Below, piece after piece: positions 47,571 to 56,325 of a DNA stretch of 64,000 nt; the stretch's first letter is position 1; the number at the start of each line of letters is the position of its first letter. The notes under the pieces were generated by a model that did no database searches, was not told the origin of the DNA, and was given only the letters and a program-made list of their open reading frames with translations. Location: contig NZ_AQHN01000055.1 of NCBI RefSeq assembly GCF_000359745.1, positions 186,001 through 250,000 of the forward strand, read 5' to 3'. The translations under genes were made by a program, and so were the position numbers. The DNA comes from Rhizobium freirei PRF 81. GTDB taxonomy: Bacteria > Pseudomonadota > Alphaproteobacteria > Rhizobiales > Rhizobiaceae.

Positions 47571-48539
47571 TCAGGCAGCGGTGATCTCGTCACCGTAAGC
47601 CATAGCCGCCGGCAGGCGCACCTCGGTGCCTCCAGTGCGGGCGATGATGCCGGTCTCGAAGCTCATGATCGACTTCTGGCGCGGCTGCAGCACCCGGCGC
47701 GGCATCGGCAGATGGAAGCGCAGCACCTCCGGATCGCGACGATAGACGACCATGCGGCCGCCGCCATCCTGCGAGGCCGTGGCAAGCTCGCGTAGCGGCT
47801 GGATATCGAGCGGCTGGCCCGTCTCGGCGGTATAGACGTTGCCGCGCCGCAGGAAGTCCAACACGGTGATGTAGCCATCGCCATCGGCAAGCCGCTTGGT
47901 GGCGATCAGGCGGAAGGCTTCCGGCGGCAGGCGCAGGCTGTCGATCCACTCGACTTCGCCGGTCCGCTGCCGCACGCCGCCGATAAGATCGTTGACATCG
48001 CGCAGGATCTGATCGGCCGTCTTGGCGGACCAGTGGGTCGAGCCGCCCGTGCCATCGGCAGTGACATCGACGCGCGACACCTTCGGATCGTTGACGAAAC
48101 CGGTCCAGCCCTTCTCCGTCGAGCCGATCATGGCGACGGAATTCAGCAGGCGCTCGATCTTATCGGCGGCGAAAATGGCGTTGGAAGCGTTGAGGTCGAG
48201 ATTGTAGAGAGCGGCCTGATTGACCTCTTCGAGATTCCACTCCCACCCGGAGCCGATCATCGCGAAATCATGGCTGGCGCTGTCGCGGGTCGACTGGTTG
48301 AACGGCATATCGGTGCCTGCGGCGGAGAGGAACTTCGCCTCACCAGCGCTGTCGACAGTGAAGAAGGTCGTGCCGGAGGCCCATTCATTGCCTTCGGTGA
48401 CGACAGGGACATGGAGGCCGTAGTTGAGGGTCGGATAGCGGCGCTGGTAGATGCGCGTCTCGATATTGCGCCCTTGCGCGATGACGAAGGAATAGGCGGC
48501 CTGGGCGTCGGCAAACTGCTGTCGAACGAACTGGTTCAT
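47571..48539 (-). CDS. Major capsid protein (DUF2184 type)
   Basis: A 322-residue protein with the DUF2184 capsid pattern: SFVIAQGRNIETRIYQRRYP, VTEGNEWASGTTFFTV, GWEWNLEEVNQAALYNLDLN, and the C-terminal LPMPRRVLQPRQKSIMSFET with AAMAYGDEI. It is the HK97-fold shell subunit. The gene follows the decoration protein gene by three bases. Confidence 0.82.
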   Translation of the reverse strand: MNQFVRQQFADAQAAYSFVIAQGRNIETRIYQRRYPTLNYGLHVPVVTEGNEWASGTTFFTVDSAGEAKFLSAAGTDMPFNQSTRDSASHDFAMIGSGWEWNLEEVNQAALYNLDLNASNAIFAADKIERLLNSVAMIGSTEKGWTGFVNDPKVSRVDVTADGTGGSTHWSAKTADQILRDVNDLIGGVRQRTGEVEWIDSLRLPPEAFRLIATKRLADGDGYITVLDFLRRGNVYTAETGQPLDIQPLRELATASQDGGGRMVVYRRDPEVLRFHLPMPRRVLQPRQKSIMSFETGIIARTGGTEVRLPAAMAYGDEITAA

Positions 48540-48542
48540 GGA

Positions 48543-49013
48543 TTAGGCGCTCCTGTGCTTGAGCGAGATCTCGACGATGTCGCCGTTGCTGCCGCTCGTA
48601 TCGAAGAAACAATCGGGAATGGGGCCGACGATGCCGGTGCCGGCCGCGTTGACGTAAGTGTCGGTCGTCGGGTTGTAGTAGACCGCATCACCGTCCGAGA
48701 CGGCGCCGCCCGCCCGCACATACATCTGACCGGAAGTCAGGAATGCACCCGTGACGAACTGGGCATAGCCGCCGGATGGCGCCACATCGGGCAGCACGTT
48801 CGGTGTCAGCACGGCAATGCCGATGAACTTGCCGCCTGCGGCAAACGGCGCGACACCATGATCGGCAAGGCCGCGCTGGACAGGCTGCCCGAACTTGATG
48901 CCGGCGCCATTTTCGATCGTGCGGCTGATCTTGTTGGCCTTTTCCTCAGAAGCGACCTGCCCGTGCAGGCCCTTCCGAGGAGCGTTTCCATAGGTAGTCT
49001 GATAAGTCGCCAT
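48543..49013 (-). CDS. Capsid decoration / structural cement protein (gp24-like)
   Basis: A 156-residue protein with the gp24 cement-protein pattern: a short basic N-terminus, TIENGAGIKFGQPVQRGLAD, FIGIAVLTPNVL, and GQMYVRAGGAVSDGDAVYYN near the middle. It stabilises the expanded capsid. It sits between scaffold and capsid genes. Confidence 0.78.
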   Translation of the reverse strand: MATYQTTYGNAPRKGLHGQVASEEKANKISRTIENGAGIKFGQPVQRGLADHGVAPFAAGGKFIGIAVLTPNVLPDVAPSGGYAQFVTGAFLTSGQMYVRAGGAVSDGDAVYYNPTTDTYVNAAGTGIVGPIPDCFFDTSGSNGDIVEISLKHRSA

Positions 49014-49040
49014 TGAAGCGTCTCCTTTTCGTTGACCTGG

Positions 49041-49559
49041 TTAGGTGGGATTGGCCGCCCGATGCGCGCTCTCGAGGTCACGCACCATGGCGGCGTAAGC
49101 GGCAAAGGCAGGGGAAGTGGACGTCTGCGCCGAGGTGATGCCATCTCGGACAGCATCCGCAAAAAGATCCGACTTCTTACGCAGCCCTTCTGCGAGCATG
49201 TCGAAGCGCGCATCGATATAGGCGTCGGATCGGCCCTCGATGGCGCCCTCGCCTGCCTTGGCGACGACAACGGCCTTGCGGATCGCGGCGTCTGAAAGAC
49301 CTGATGTCTGGACGCTGCCGGCAATTGCCTTGGCAAGGCCGATCAGGTCGGCACGCGCCTCGGCGCGACGCTCGATCTCCGCTTCATCGAAAAGCGCCGC
49401 CTTCAGCGCATCGAGTTCGGCATCCCTGATCGCGACGGCCTTCTGATGGCCGGCCTCGGCGTCAGCAAGGCGCTGCCGCAATGTCGTGATGATCTCTGCA
49501 GCCTGATCGGAGACTTCGATCTCGGTGCCGTCGATCATGATCGTCTTCGTGGGCATCAT
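49041..49559 (-). CDS. Nested scaffold protein from an internal in-frame start
   Basis: ATG codons at 49559 and 49556 are in frame with the protease gene and preceded by AAGGAAGGA, a strong ribosome site in the middle of a coding region. The product, about 172 residues, is mostly helical (LRQRLADAEAGHQKA; EAEIERRAEARADLIGLAKA), the composition of a scaffold. This nested arrangement is well known in lambda (gpC/Nu3). Inferred from sequence only. Confidence 0.6.
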   Translation of the reverse strand: MMPTKTIMIDGTEIEVSDQAAEIITTLRQRLADAEAGHQKAVAIRDAELDALKAALFDEAEIERRAEARADLIGLAKAIAGSVQTSGLSDAAIRKAVVVAKAGEGAIEGRSDAYIDARFDMLAEGLRKKSDLFADAVRDGITSAQTSTSPAFAAYAAMVRDLESAHRAANPT

Positions 49560-50156
49560 TCCTTCCTTGCTTTGCTTGTCATCGGAAAGGGGGCGTGGGG
49601 CTGCGAGAGGAGAACAGCCCCACGGTGCGGCTGCATCGCCGATGCGGACTTTCGAGCCCGCACGGCCACGGCGCACAATGGCGATATGATTGATGCGAAT
49701 GTTTCGCTGAATGGCGTCGTAGGCCTCGCCGATGGGCGTCACGCCGGCCGTAAAATCGACGTCGCAGACATAGCCGGCCGACAGTTCCTGCTTGCCGCTT
49801 TCGATGTCTCGGATCGTTTCCTCATCGCTGACCATCAACGGTACGCGGAGGAATATGCCATCGCCGGCAATTTCGTCGCCGGTCTGGCCGACAGCATATT
49901 TCTTCCAGTTTTCCGAGGTGACCATTTCAGGCGGGTGCTCATTTGTCACCGGCCGGTGAGCGGCACTCTTGAGCGTGTCTTCGGAGAAGACTTCGCCGCC
50001 GGGCCGATAGATCCGCACGGTGGGCGTCTCTGGCCTGCCGATCTCGGCGCCGGCGTAGGTTTGAATGCCAGTGCGAGCAATACGGGCATCGGCCACAAGA
50101 TAGCCGTCTCCCGTCCGTCGCGTTCCCGCGACGGTGACAGTGTCTGTGAAGTTCAT
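49041..50156 (-). CDS. Phage prohead protease/scaffold protein (DUF2213)
   Basis: A 371-residue protein. The N-terminal 185 residues are a DUF2213 domain (VADARIARTGIQTYAGAEIG, AHRPVTNEHPPEMV, SAGYVCDVDF and IRINHIAIVRRGRAG), regarded as a capsid maturation protease. A proline-rich linker leads to a helical scaffold-like part (EIITTLRQRLADAEAGHQKA). An internal ribosome site allows separate synthesis of the C-terminal part. The genes for portal and capsid flank it. Confidence 0.8.
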   Translation of the reverse strand: MNFTDTVTVAGTRRTGDGYLVADARIARTGIQTYAGAEIGRPETPTVRIYRPGGEVFSEDTLKSAAHRPVTNEHPPEMVTSENWKKYAVGQTGDEIAGDGIFLRVPLMVSDEETIRDIESGKQELSAGYVCDVDFTAGVTPIGEAYDAIQRNIRINHIAIVRRGRAGSKVRIGDAAAPWGCSPLAAPRPLSDDKQSKEGMMPTKTIMIDGTEIEVSDQAAEIITTLRQRLADAEAGHQKAVAIRDAELDALKAALFDEAEIERRAEARADLIGLAKAIAGSVQTSGLSDAAIRKAVVVAKAGEGAIEGRSDAYIDARFDMLAEGLRKKSDLFADAVRDGITSAQTSTSPAFAAYAAMVRDLESAHRAANPT

Positions 50157-50257
50157 GTTGGGATTTCTCCTGGCCGAAGCCGATGTGGTCCGGGTGAAAG
50201 CCGCTTGCCTAGGCGAAGCGGCCCCGTCAGCGGCGGCGCCGTGACGGCATCGGGTCG

Positions 50258-51598
50258 TTAAGTTGCGTCGGAGCTTGTTGCAGATTGCCCGACATCATCC
50301 GGCAAGTCCGTTGTCTTTGCCGCCGCTTCCAATCCTGGCAGCGATCCATCTTCCACGAAGGCATTCAGCAGAGCTTCAGAGAGCGCCTGGCGAGGGATGA
50401 TCTCTTCCCCCGAAACGGAGCCGAACAGGGCTCGCGCCGCCTCAGCCTTCGTCTTGAAGATATTGGCCCGCTCCATTTCGCTCATTTGCTCCAGGGGCGC
50501 CCAGATCGAATAGATTGCAGGATCACGCCCGCCTGTGGCCGAGCGAATGAGGCATTCGTCGAGCCGGGACATTGCCGGCGTATAATCGAGCTCCTGGATC
50601 GCCTGGATCCCGTCGTGATAATTCTTCATGTCGGCTGTGCCTGTCGCGTTCATCCCGGCGGGCGATTGACCGAGCAACCGGGTGACGGGAATGTCGGCCG
50701 CGCCGGCGACAATCTGCAGGAAGGCCATCAGAATATCCGTGAGGCCGGAGAGCGGCGCGCTCTTGCTGTCGTATTCCTCCTCGGCATCAAGAATCAGCGT
50801 GCCGTTGACCCCCTTGATGGTGTTGGCGAGCGCGTAGCGACGCAGCACGGCATCTTCATAGGCCTGATTGCCTATATTGGCGGAAAACTGCGGGACCTTG
50901 ATAATGTCGATCTTGGCCTCGAAGACGAGGCTGGCGATGTTGGCCGCCGTACTGTCGGCGTTCTTGATCGCATCGAAAGTCGCGGCGAGCACGCTTTCAC
51001 CCCAGGCACAATTACCCATCTCACCAAATTCTTCATTCGGCGTCATCGCCCCTTTGAAGATGACGAGCCTAGACGGATGGATCGTCACCTGCATACCATT
51101 GCCACCGGTCAGCGTGTAGAATTTCGGCTTGCCGTACCATTCAGAAGCTGGGTCGCTGTCGATGTCACCAGCAGCCAGTTGGCGACGCGTCAGGACGGTC
51201 AGATGCTTGAGACCACCCTTACCGATCAGATCCGCCTCCAGCGGCAGTGCAGGATCGGCATCCTCGGAGCCGATGAACAAGGCGGCACCACCGAAAAGGC
51301 GCGCTTTCGTCGATACTTCCAGCACTTTGCCGCGTAGATTGAGCCGGCGCTCCTCGGCATCGATCAATCCGATCTGATCGCTCGCAGCCTGCCAGTTTCG
51401 CCATTTCCGGCAGCTATCCAGCGCCGGAATATCGACGATCTTGCGTGGCAGCCAGGAGCCGCGATACGCAGCAATGATCTGCTCGTCCGTCAGGATCGGC
51501 TGCGTATAGAAAACAGATGCCGCCTTGTCGCGTTCGGTGCCCATGCGGGATGCAAGGCTCACCAATCCGTCGCGAACCATCGAGAATATCTGCCCCAT
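50258..51598 (-). CDS. Phage portal protein (DUF1073 family)
   Basis: A 446-residue protein. FYTQPILTDEQIIAAYRGSW, WLPRKIVDIPALDSCRKWRN, NSRLVIFKG-like HPSRLVIFKGAMTPNEEFGE, DIPVTRLLGQSPAGMNATG and a KNYHDGIQAIQELDY segment give the DUF1073 portal pattern. It forms the dodecameric ring through which DNA is packaged. Some databases name this family after anti-CBASS Acb1, which reflects a fused or adjacent domain in other phages; no Acb1 His-x-Thr active site is seen here. GGCA precedes the start. Confidence 0.8.
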   Translation of the reverse strand: MGQIFSMVRDGLVSLASRMGTERDKAASVFYTQPILTDEQIIAAYRGSWLPRKIVDIPALDSCRKWRNWQAASDQIGLIDAEERRLNLRGKVLEVSTKARLFGGAALFIGSEDADPALPLEADLIGKGGLKHLTVLTRRQLAAGDIDSDPASEWYGKPKFYTLTGGNGMQVTIHPSRLVIFKGAMTPNEEFGEMGNCAWGESVLAATFDAIKNADSTAANIASLVFEAKIDIIKVPQFSANIGNQAYEDAVLRRYALANTIKGVNGTLILDAEEEYDSKSAPLSGLTDILMAFLQIVAGAADIPVTRLLGQSPAGMNATGTADMKNYHDGIQAIQELDYTPAMSRLDECLIRSATGGRDPAIYSIWAPLEQMSEMERANIFKTKAEAARALFGSVSGEEIIPRQALSEALLNAFVEDGSLPGLEAAAKTTDLPDDVGQSATSSDAT

Positions 51599-51644
51599 GG
51601 ATTGTCCTTTAATGTCATGTGATGAAGAGGCTCGCGACAGCGAG

Positions 51645-53195
51645 CTAGAAATTCGTGAAGCTGAAAGAGGAACTCAGCGCGAGCTCGTTCAGCGCATCGG
51701 CGAAGGCGTCGACCTGATCGTCGAACTGCCCGTTTGGAAAGGCACAGACCTCATCGAGAAATGCCTCGTTCCAGTCCCCGCGCAGAAGCTTGACGTTCCC
51801 CGCCTCCGCTTGTGCCGAAGCCGGTTTGGCGCGCGTCGCCTTGTCGCCGGTTGGTGATATAGCCTTTACCGGAAAGCCAGCCAGTAGCTTGATCTTCGTT
51901 TCGGCATCAGCCTTCCCAGCCGCGCCCGGGTCCTGCGGCATACGGATCGTCACCGTTGGCCCATCCTGTGACGCCGTGTTCTTCAAATTGCGTTCCACTT
52001 CGGCGGGCGACCAGCGACCACGAGCGATGGTTTCGATGTAAAAAATACCATCGACCCACGCGATGCGAAGGCCGACCGTCCAGTCCGGTTGGCGGCCGTG
52101 ACGCTCTTTCGAGGCGGCGAAATCCCAGGCGCGGCAGCGCCTAGCACCCGCAGGCACCGCCTCGACGATCTCGAAATCGCCCCGCTGAAACAGGCCTCCC
52201 GAGCGCGGTGCAGGCCGCTGCTGAAACTGACCGGCAACAGCATAGGAACCGAGCGGTATCTTGTCCCGCTCCACCACTGCGCGCGGAAAACGTTGCGGGA
52301 AGAGCAGTTCCCCTTCTTCCGTTCGAGGATCGACAAATCCAATCGATGTCCTGCAACGGCGCTCCGGCTCGAATTCCATGGGCAACATCAGATGCTCGTA
52401 GCCGAGCCCGAGAGCAAGGATCGTGCCGGAGACATCCGCCTCGTGCAACCGCTGCATCACGACGACGATCGCCGAGCGCTGGGGATCGTTGAGCCGTGTC
52501 GGCACGGATTCGCGAAAAGTTCGCACCGTAGACAAACGTTCCGCTTCGGATTCCGCACCATCGACAGAATGAGGATCGTCGATGATCACCCGATCACCAC
52601 GTCCCCCCGTAAGCCTTGAGAACGGCACTCCCTGCCGCGAACCCGTGCTGGTGTTGGCGAAGGCCATCTCGCCGGTTCTCGTCAGCTTGACCCGATCGCC
52701 CCAGAGCGCCTGATACCATTCAGACGCGACGAGATCGCGCATGCGCCTGTTGTCGCGTTTTGCGTAATGTTCCGAATAGGAAGCGCCGAGATAGCGCATC
52801 TGCGGCTTGCTCTTCGGCCCCCATTCCCAAGCCGGCCAGAAGACGCCACACAGGAGCGACTTCATCGTGCCCGGCGGAACATTGATCAGCAACCGCGTAA
52901 TGTCACCCGCGGTCACCGCTTCGAGATGCTTGCAGATCGCGTCGATATGCCAGCCATGGACATAGTCGACAGCGGGTTCGACCACATGCCAGGCCTCTCG
53001 AACGAACCCTGTCAGCGATTGGCAGTTGGCACGTATCCGCTCCGCATCAGCGGCGATCTCCCGAACACGCTTGGCCTGCTCGCGCTCAGCTATCCGCCTC
53101 GCCTTCTCCTCCCGGACCGCCGTCATCATCATCGCCCGATCCGGCAAGCGGACCGAAGAGGGATTCGAGTATCGCAAGCTGCTCATCCGTTGCAT
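51645..53195 (-). CDS. terL: Terminase large subunit
   Basis: A protein of up to 516 residues. The ATPase domain has LLINVPPGTMKSLL (Walker A variant usual in this TerL group), GGRGDRVIIDDPHSVDGAES (Walker B) and IVVVMQRLHEADVSG. The RNase H-like nuclease domain has RRCRAWDFAASK and GQFDDQVDAFADALNELA, with the metal-binding Asp residues. The start may be 53195 or one of three ATGs at 53126-53132; no ribosome site decides. It overlaps the small subunit gene. Confidence 0.88.
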   Translation of the reverse strand: MQRMSSLRYSNPSSVRLPDRAMMMTAVREEKARRIAEREQAKRVREIAADAERIRANCQSLTGFVREAWHVVEPAVDYVHGWHIDAICKHLEAVTAGDITRLLINVPPGTMKSLLCGVFWPAWEWGPKSKPQMRYLGASYSEHYAKRDNRRMRDLVASEWYQALWGDRVKLTRTGEMAFANTSTGSRQGVPFSRLTGGRGDRVIIDDPHSVDGAESEAERLSTVRTFRESVPTRLNDPQRSAIVVVMQRLHEADVSGTILALGLGYEHLMLPMEFEPERRCRTSIGFVDPRTEEGELLFPQRFPRAVVERDKIPLGSYAVAGQFQQRPAPRSGGLFQRGDFEIVEAVPAGARRCRAWDFAASKERHGRQPDWTVGLRIAWVDGIFYIETIARGRWSPAEVERNLKNTASQDGPTVTIRMPQDPGAAGKADAETKIKLLAGFPVKAISPTGDKATRAKPASAQAEAGNVKLLRGDWNEAFLDEVCAFPNGQFDDQVDAFADALNELALSSSFSFTNF

Positions 53196-53430
53196 TGGTT
53201 AAGTCTATGGTGAGACCTCGGTCTCCCTTGCTCCCGACACCCGAGCGCTCGCTCGGCTTCTGGTGAACATAGGAGGCTGCTATCTTCGCCATTTCATCGC
53301 GCCGCTTCTGATCCGCCTCGTGGTCGCGCATCACCTTCAACATGTAATCGAGCGGCGTATCGCTGGAATTGGCCTTGCGACGGCGCGCACGCGGCTTGCG
53401 CGGCACGACCGGCTTGTCGGCATTGGACAT
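53086..53430 (-). CDS. Putative terminase small subunit
   Basis: A 114-residue protein from ATG 53430. The N-terminus is strongly basic (RKPRARRRK), the centre helical (YMLKVMRDHEADQKRRDEMA), and the C-terminus acidic (GDDDDGGPGGEGE). The position immediately before and overlapping the large subunit supports a small-terminase role in recognising DNA for packaging. The upstream extension of the frame to 53850 looks non-coding. Confidence 0.65.
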   Translation of the reverse strand: MSNADKPVVPRKPRARRRKANSSDTPLDYMLKVMRDHEADQKRRDEMAKIAASYVHQKPSERSGVGSKGDRGLTIDLTNATDEQLAILESLFGPLAGSGDDDDGGPGGEGEADS

Positions 53431-53885
53431 GCTTAAAATTTCCGATGGAATTTTAAAGGAAAACAAGCGGTTCAGGACATCGCTTGCGGTCGGCAGTGCA
53501 TCGCTGCAGCTGTTCTCATCATGCCAAAATAGATACCCCAATTCGGCGGGTTTGGCGACACCCCTGGAGGACGATGGCGCTGCAAGGAATGGAGATCTTG
53601 ACGGTGGGCGCAGATAATTAACTGAAATTACGGGGAAATATCGCACTGTCCGGTCCGACGAAATGAGCGAAATTGTCTTCATCTCATCGCAACATGCCTC
53701 AGCTTGCGACATATCGATGATGCGGATACGCGACGCAATGCAGTCGAGCAAACATCTGAAGCGGGTCGCCGCTATACTTTCGGAGCTCGCCATGGAATGC
53801 ATGGCACCGCCAAACTCGCCGACTTTGATCAGCCGCAGCGGAGACGGCATCCGATAATGCTAAAATGAGCGAATGAGGGAACATA
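53431..53885. promoter_or_regulatory. Gene-free region upstream of the late operon
   Basis: A 455-bp stretch between the divergent methyltransferase and terminase genes with no convincing gene. A near-perfect palindrome at 53433-53456 (TTAAAATTTCC / GGAATTTTAA) lies just before the small terminase start and may be a regulatory site or stem. The packaging cos/pac site could also lie here; that cannot be told from sequence. Confidence 0.45.
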
Positions 53886-54563
53886 TTGGAACATCGCTTG
53901 AAGAGCAGCGTGGACCTAGACTGGGTGCGGCAGTTCATTGCTACCAATCTTCCGATTCTGCCCGTTCCCGGCATTCCGCAGATTCGCCTGCACAAAGCGG
54001 GTCCGCGCAGCGGATTGCGGCGCCTTGCGGAGAGAGATCCGCAATTCGGCTCGCCTTATTGGGCACATCATTGGGGAGGAGGCTTGGTGTTGGCTCGCTA
54101 TCTTCTCGACAGACCGGAAGCCATCGCGGGCCGCCGCGTGCTCGACCTCGGCGCCGGTTCGGGAATCGTGGGCATCGCAGCAGCAAAGGTCGGTGCTCGG
54201 GAAGTGTACGCTGCCGACGTCGATCCCTATGCCATCGCAGCCATCGGGCTCAATGCCGCCCTTAATGAGGTCGCAATAAAAGCCGTCCTCGCCGACCTGA
54301 CGACCGACGAGCCTCCCGCAGTCGATATCATCTGCGTCGGTGATCTTCTCTATGAAGAAGCGCTTGCGAAGGGCGTCACCGGATTTCTGCATCGCTGCGC
54401 GGCGCAGGGCATAGAGGTCTTGATCGGCGATCCATGGCGCGCCTACCTCCCGGCATCGCAACTTCGGCTTTTGTCGGAGTATACCGTGCCGGATTTTGGC
54501 GAAGGTGCAGCAAGCTCCCGGCGAAGCGGAGTCTTCGCATTCGAGAGCAACATGTCATCATGA
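53886..54563 (+). CDS. Class I SAM-dependent methyltransferase
   Basis: Up to 225 residues. Motif I is RVLDLGAGSGIVGIAAAKVG with the acidic follow-up YAADVDPYA, and motif IV is DIICVGDLLYEE. The pattern is of the ETF-beta/protein lysine methyltransferase group (METTL20-like, PrmA relatives). TTG 53886 or GTG 53910 may start it. It lies on the plus strand within the minus-strand prophage, so it may be a moron or a host gene trapped between phage modules; base composition does not separate it from the host. Confidence 0.75.
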   Translation: MEHRLKSSVDLDWVRQFIATNLPILPVPGIPQIRLHKAGPRSGLRRLAERDPQFGSPYWAHHWGGGLVLARYLLDRPEAIAGRRVLDLGAGSGIVGIAAAKVGAREVYAADVDPYAIAAIGLNAALNEVAIKAVLADLTTDEPPAVDIICVGDLLYEEALAKGVTGFLHRCAAQGIEVLIGDPWRAYLPASQLRLLSEYTVPDFGEGAASSRRSGVFAFESNMSS

Positions 54564-54631
54564 AAGGTAAAGGCAATTGGAAGCGTCGGTAGCGGCAAAA
54601 TCCGGGTTCGGACCGGCTATGCCGCCGCGGT

Positions 54632-55297
54632 TTAGGCTCTCAATTTCGCGCGCCTGCGGTTGCCGCGCTCCAGTCGCTTCGCAAGTTCGGCAAGCGCCGG
54701 GCTTGCCGCATCGAAAACAGGCTTAGCGTCGTCCGCCAGCCAGTGCATTTCGTGCTTGGTCACCTCTGGTTTCACGCGCTCCGAACCGCCCGCTGAGTTC
54801 GGCATCATCGGCGCTATGCGCGACCAGTCAGGCTCCTGCAATGTCGGTGAAGTGGCGCGAAGCACGCTCGCGATACTCTGAAATTCGCTCTAGATGCGTC
54901 GTTCCGCCGTCCGCCGCACACGTCCCGTTCGAGCACAGAAATCCCGGAAGGATCCGGCTACATAAGGTGCGGCAAGGCAAACGGACCAGCGCGAAAGCAG
55001 GATACGACGCTCTTCATCTCGAACATGGATCCGCAGCCAATCCTGCAGGACTTCTTCCGCTCGGCTGATGGCGGCGGCGCTCGGGCGGTAACGAACGCGG
55101 ATATCTGCATGATCCATCGGTTCGGGCAGAACTTCCGGCCAGAGCGTGCGCATTCTATCCGGGCGAACGCCGCGAACATCGAGGTGCACCATCGTATCCG
55201 CTGCCTCAACGAAGCGGCCACGAACGACGAGGCTCAAGTCGGCGATTTCGGCCGCTTGCTGGGACAGATCTTCAAACGGCGAGATGGATAGGTGCAT
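54632..55297 (-). pseudogene. Phage early gene split by an in-frame amber codon
   Basis: Two frames, 54890-55297 (135 residues) and 54632-54865 (77), are in the same reading frame and separated only by TAG at 54890-54892. Read through, they give one protein of 221 residues, with RAEEVLQDWLRIHVRDEERR and RRTAERRI before the stop, and SEFQSIASVL directly after it, continuing the helix. The pattern of the first part recalls DUF6362, a phage family that extends past this point. Either a nonsense mutation or an amber read-through is implied. Confidence 0.6.
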
Positions 55298-55688
55298 CGA
55301 GGCGTCTCTCCAATTCCCAATAGATCAAGGTTCGCAGCGTCGCACGAACCGGCCAGGGCCGCCTCGCCACGGCATTCAGGCGCAGCGAAGCAAGTGCAAT
55401 GTCATCGAAGGCACCGAGCAAGTCGCCCGGGCGCCGAAGCGCCCAGTCCTGGCGTTGCGCGAGAACGTCGGAGACGGCGCCGATCGTATCGGACCACAAC
55501 TCGTCCCGATTATTGACGGTTTGGCGGATACAACGCAGCACGAAGACCAGATGTCCGTCACCGTAGCGCCCGCGGATTTCCTGCATCGTCCCACGAGCAT
55601 GGCTCTCTGCCGGGGCACGCCGGCGATGGACCGGAACGAGTTTTATTCCGAGACCATCGAGAAGAAGGTCGAGCTTACCCTTGGTCAT
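55272..55688 (-). CDS. Phage hypothetical protein, 138 residues
   Basis: No domain recognised. The centre (MQEIRGRYGDGHLVFVLRCI) and the segment NRDELWSDTIGAVSDVLAQR give a compact helical protein. It overlaps the split gene downstream by 26 bases. It belongs to the short minus-strand early operon controlled from the repressor region. Confidence 0.6.
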   Translation of the reverse strand: MTKGKLDLLLDGLGIKLVPVHRRRAPAESHARGTMQEIRGRYGDGHLVFVLRCIRQTVNNRDELWSDTIGAVSDVLAQRQDWALRRPGDLLGAFDDIALASLRLNAVARRPWPVRATLRTLIYWELERRLDAPIHLAV

Positions 55689-55744
55689 TGACCGAACCGC
55701 TCCTTTCTGACGATGCGTTCGCTAGTTCCGTTGCGGCAAAGGAA

Positions 55745-56032
55745 TCACGCCATATTCCCAGAAGCAGAAACCGCGGGGTCGGGCGATCTTGGTTTGAAGA
55801 AAGCCTCCGCTTTTGAAATCGCCTCGACTTTTGCGCCATCGCGCAGCATGGGCGTGTTGAGATAGGCGACCATCGCCTCCCCGGCGGCAGCCTTTGCGGC
55901 ATCCGGCGTGGCAAAGACAATGGGTTCACCTCGCCCGTCTTTGAGGATCTCGTTCGTCGCCCGGTGAACCTTGCGAATCCAGCCGAGATGTCCGCCGGCA
56001 ACCGCCTCAGTTCCAATTTGAAATTCATTCAT
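55745..56032 (-). CDS. Phage hypothetical protein, 95 residues
   Basis: ATG 56032 is preceded by GGGAGG; the extension to 56119 is not needed. The sequence QIGTEAVAGGHLGWIRKVHR and AAKAAAGEAMVAYL suggests a small mixed alpha/beta protein. No family recognised. Early-operon member. Confidence 0.6.
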   Translation of the reverse strand: MNEFQIGTEAVAGGHLGWIRKVHRATNEILKDGRGEPIVFATPDAAKAAAGEAMVAYLNTPMLRDGAKVEAISKAEAFFKPRSPDPAVSASGNMA

Positions 56033-56115
56033 AGCAACCTCCCCCAGCCGGCAAGGCCAGGCCTGTATGTTGGGTTTTTGATTGGTTTCGTGGGACAGCA
56101 TCACTGCCTTCAGCG

Positions 56116-56325
56116 TCATTCCGTCGGGCGTATTGGCCTTACCGCGCGGTTGGTTCCAGCTCCGGTCAATCGAAAGTGAATCTGGTCGCCCTCAGGGGCC
56201 CCGGACTCGTCTTCCGGGCATCCGGATACCAATCTGCAGACGATTGCCTTCAACTCCGCGAGCATGAAGCCAAGGAAGAGTGTCACCCCGATGCAGGCCA
56301 AGAAGCCCTCAAGCATTTCAATCAT
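56116..56325 (-). CDS. Phage small membrane protein, 69 residues
   Basis: ATG 56325 follows GGAGG. One hydrophobic helix (FLACIGVTLFLGFMLAEL) near the N-terminus precedes a polar tail. It overlaps the upstream zinc-ribbon gene by eight bases, in the same operon. Function unknown. Confidence 0.55.
   Translation of the reverse strand: MIEMLEGFLACIGVTLFLGFMLAELKAIVCRLVSGCPEDESGAPEGDQIHFRLTGAGTNRAVRPIRPTE

Noticed and set aside
50258..51598. Possible anti-CBASS (Acb1) nuclease because the portal family carries that name in some databases
   Set aside because: The protein reads as a plain DUF1073 portal; no Acb1 phosphoesterase motif pair is visible and the position is that of a portal.
53431..53850. 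N-terminal extension of the small terminase frame
   Set aside because: The extra 140 residues lack domain character and codon bias; ATG 53430 gives a normal small-terminase length.
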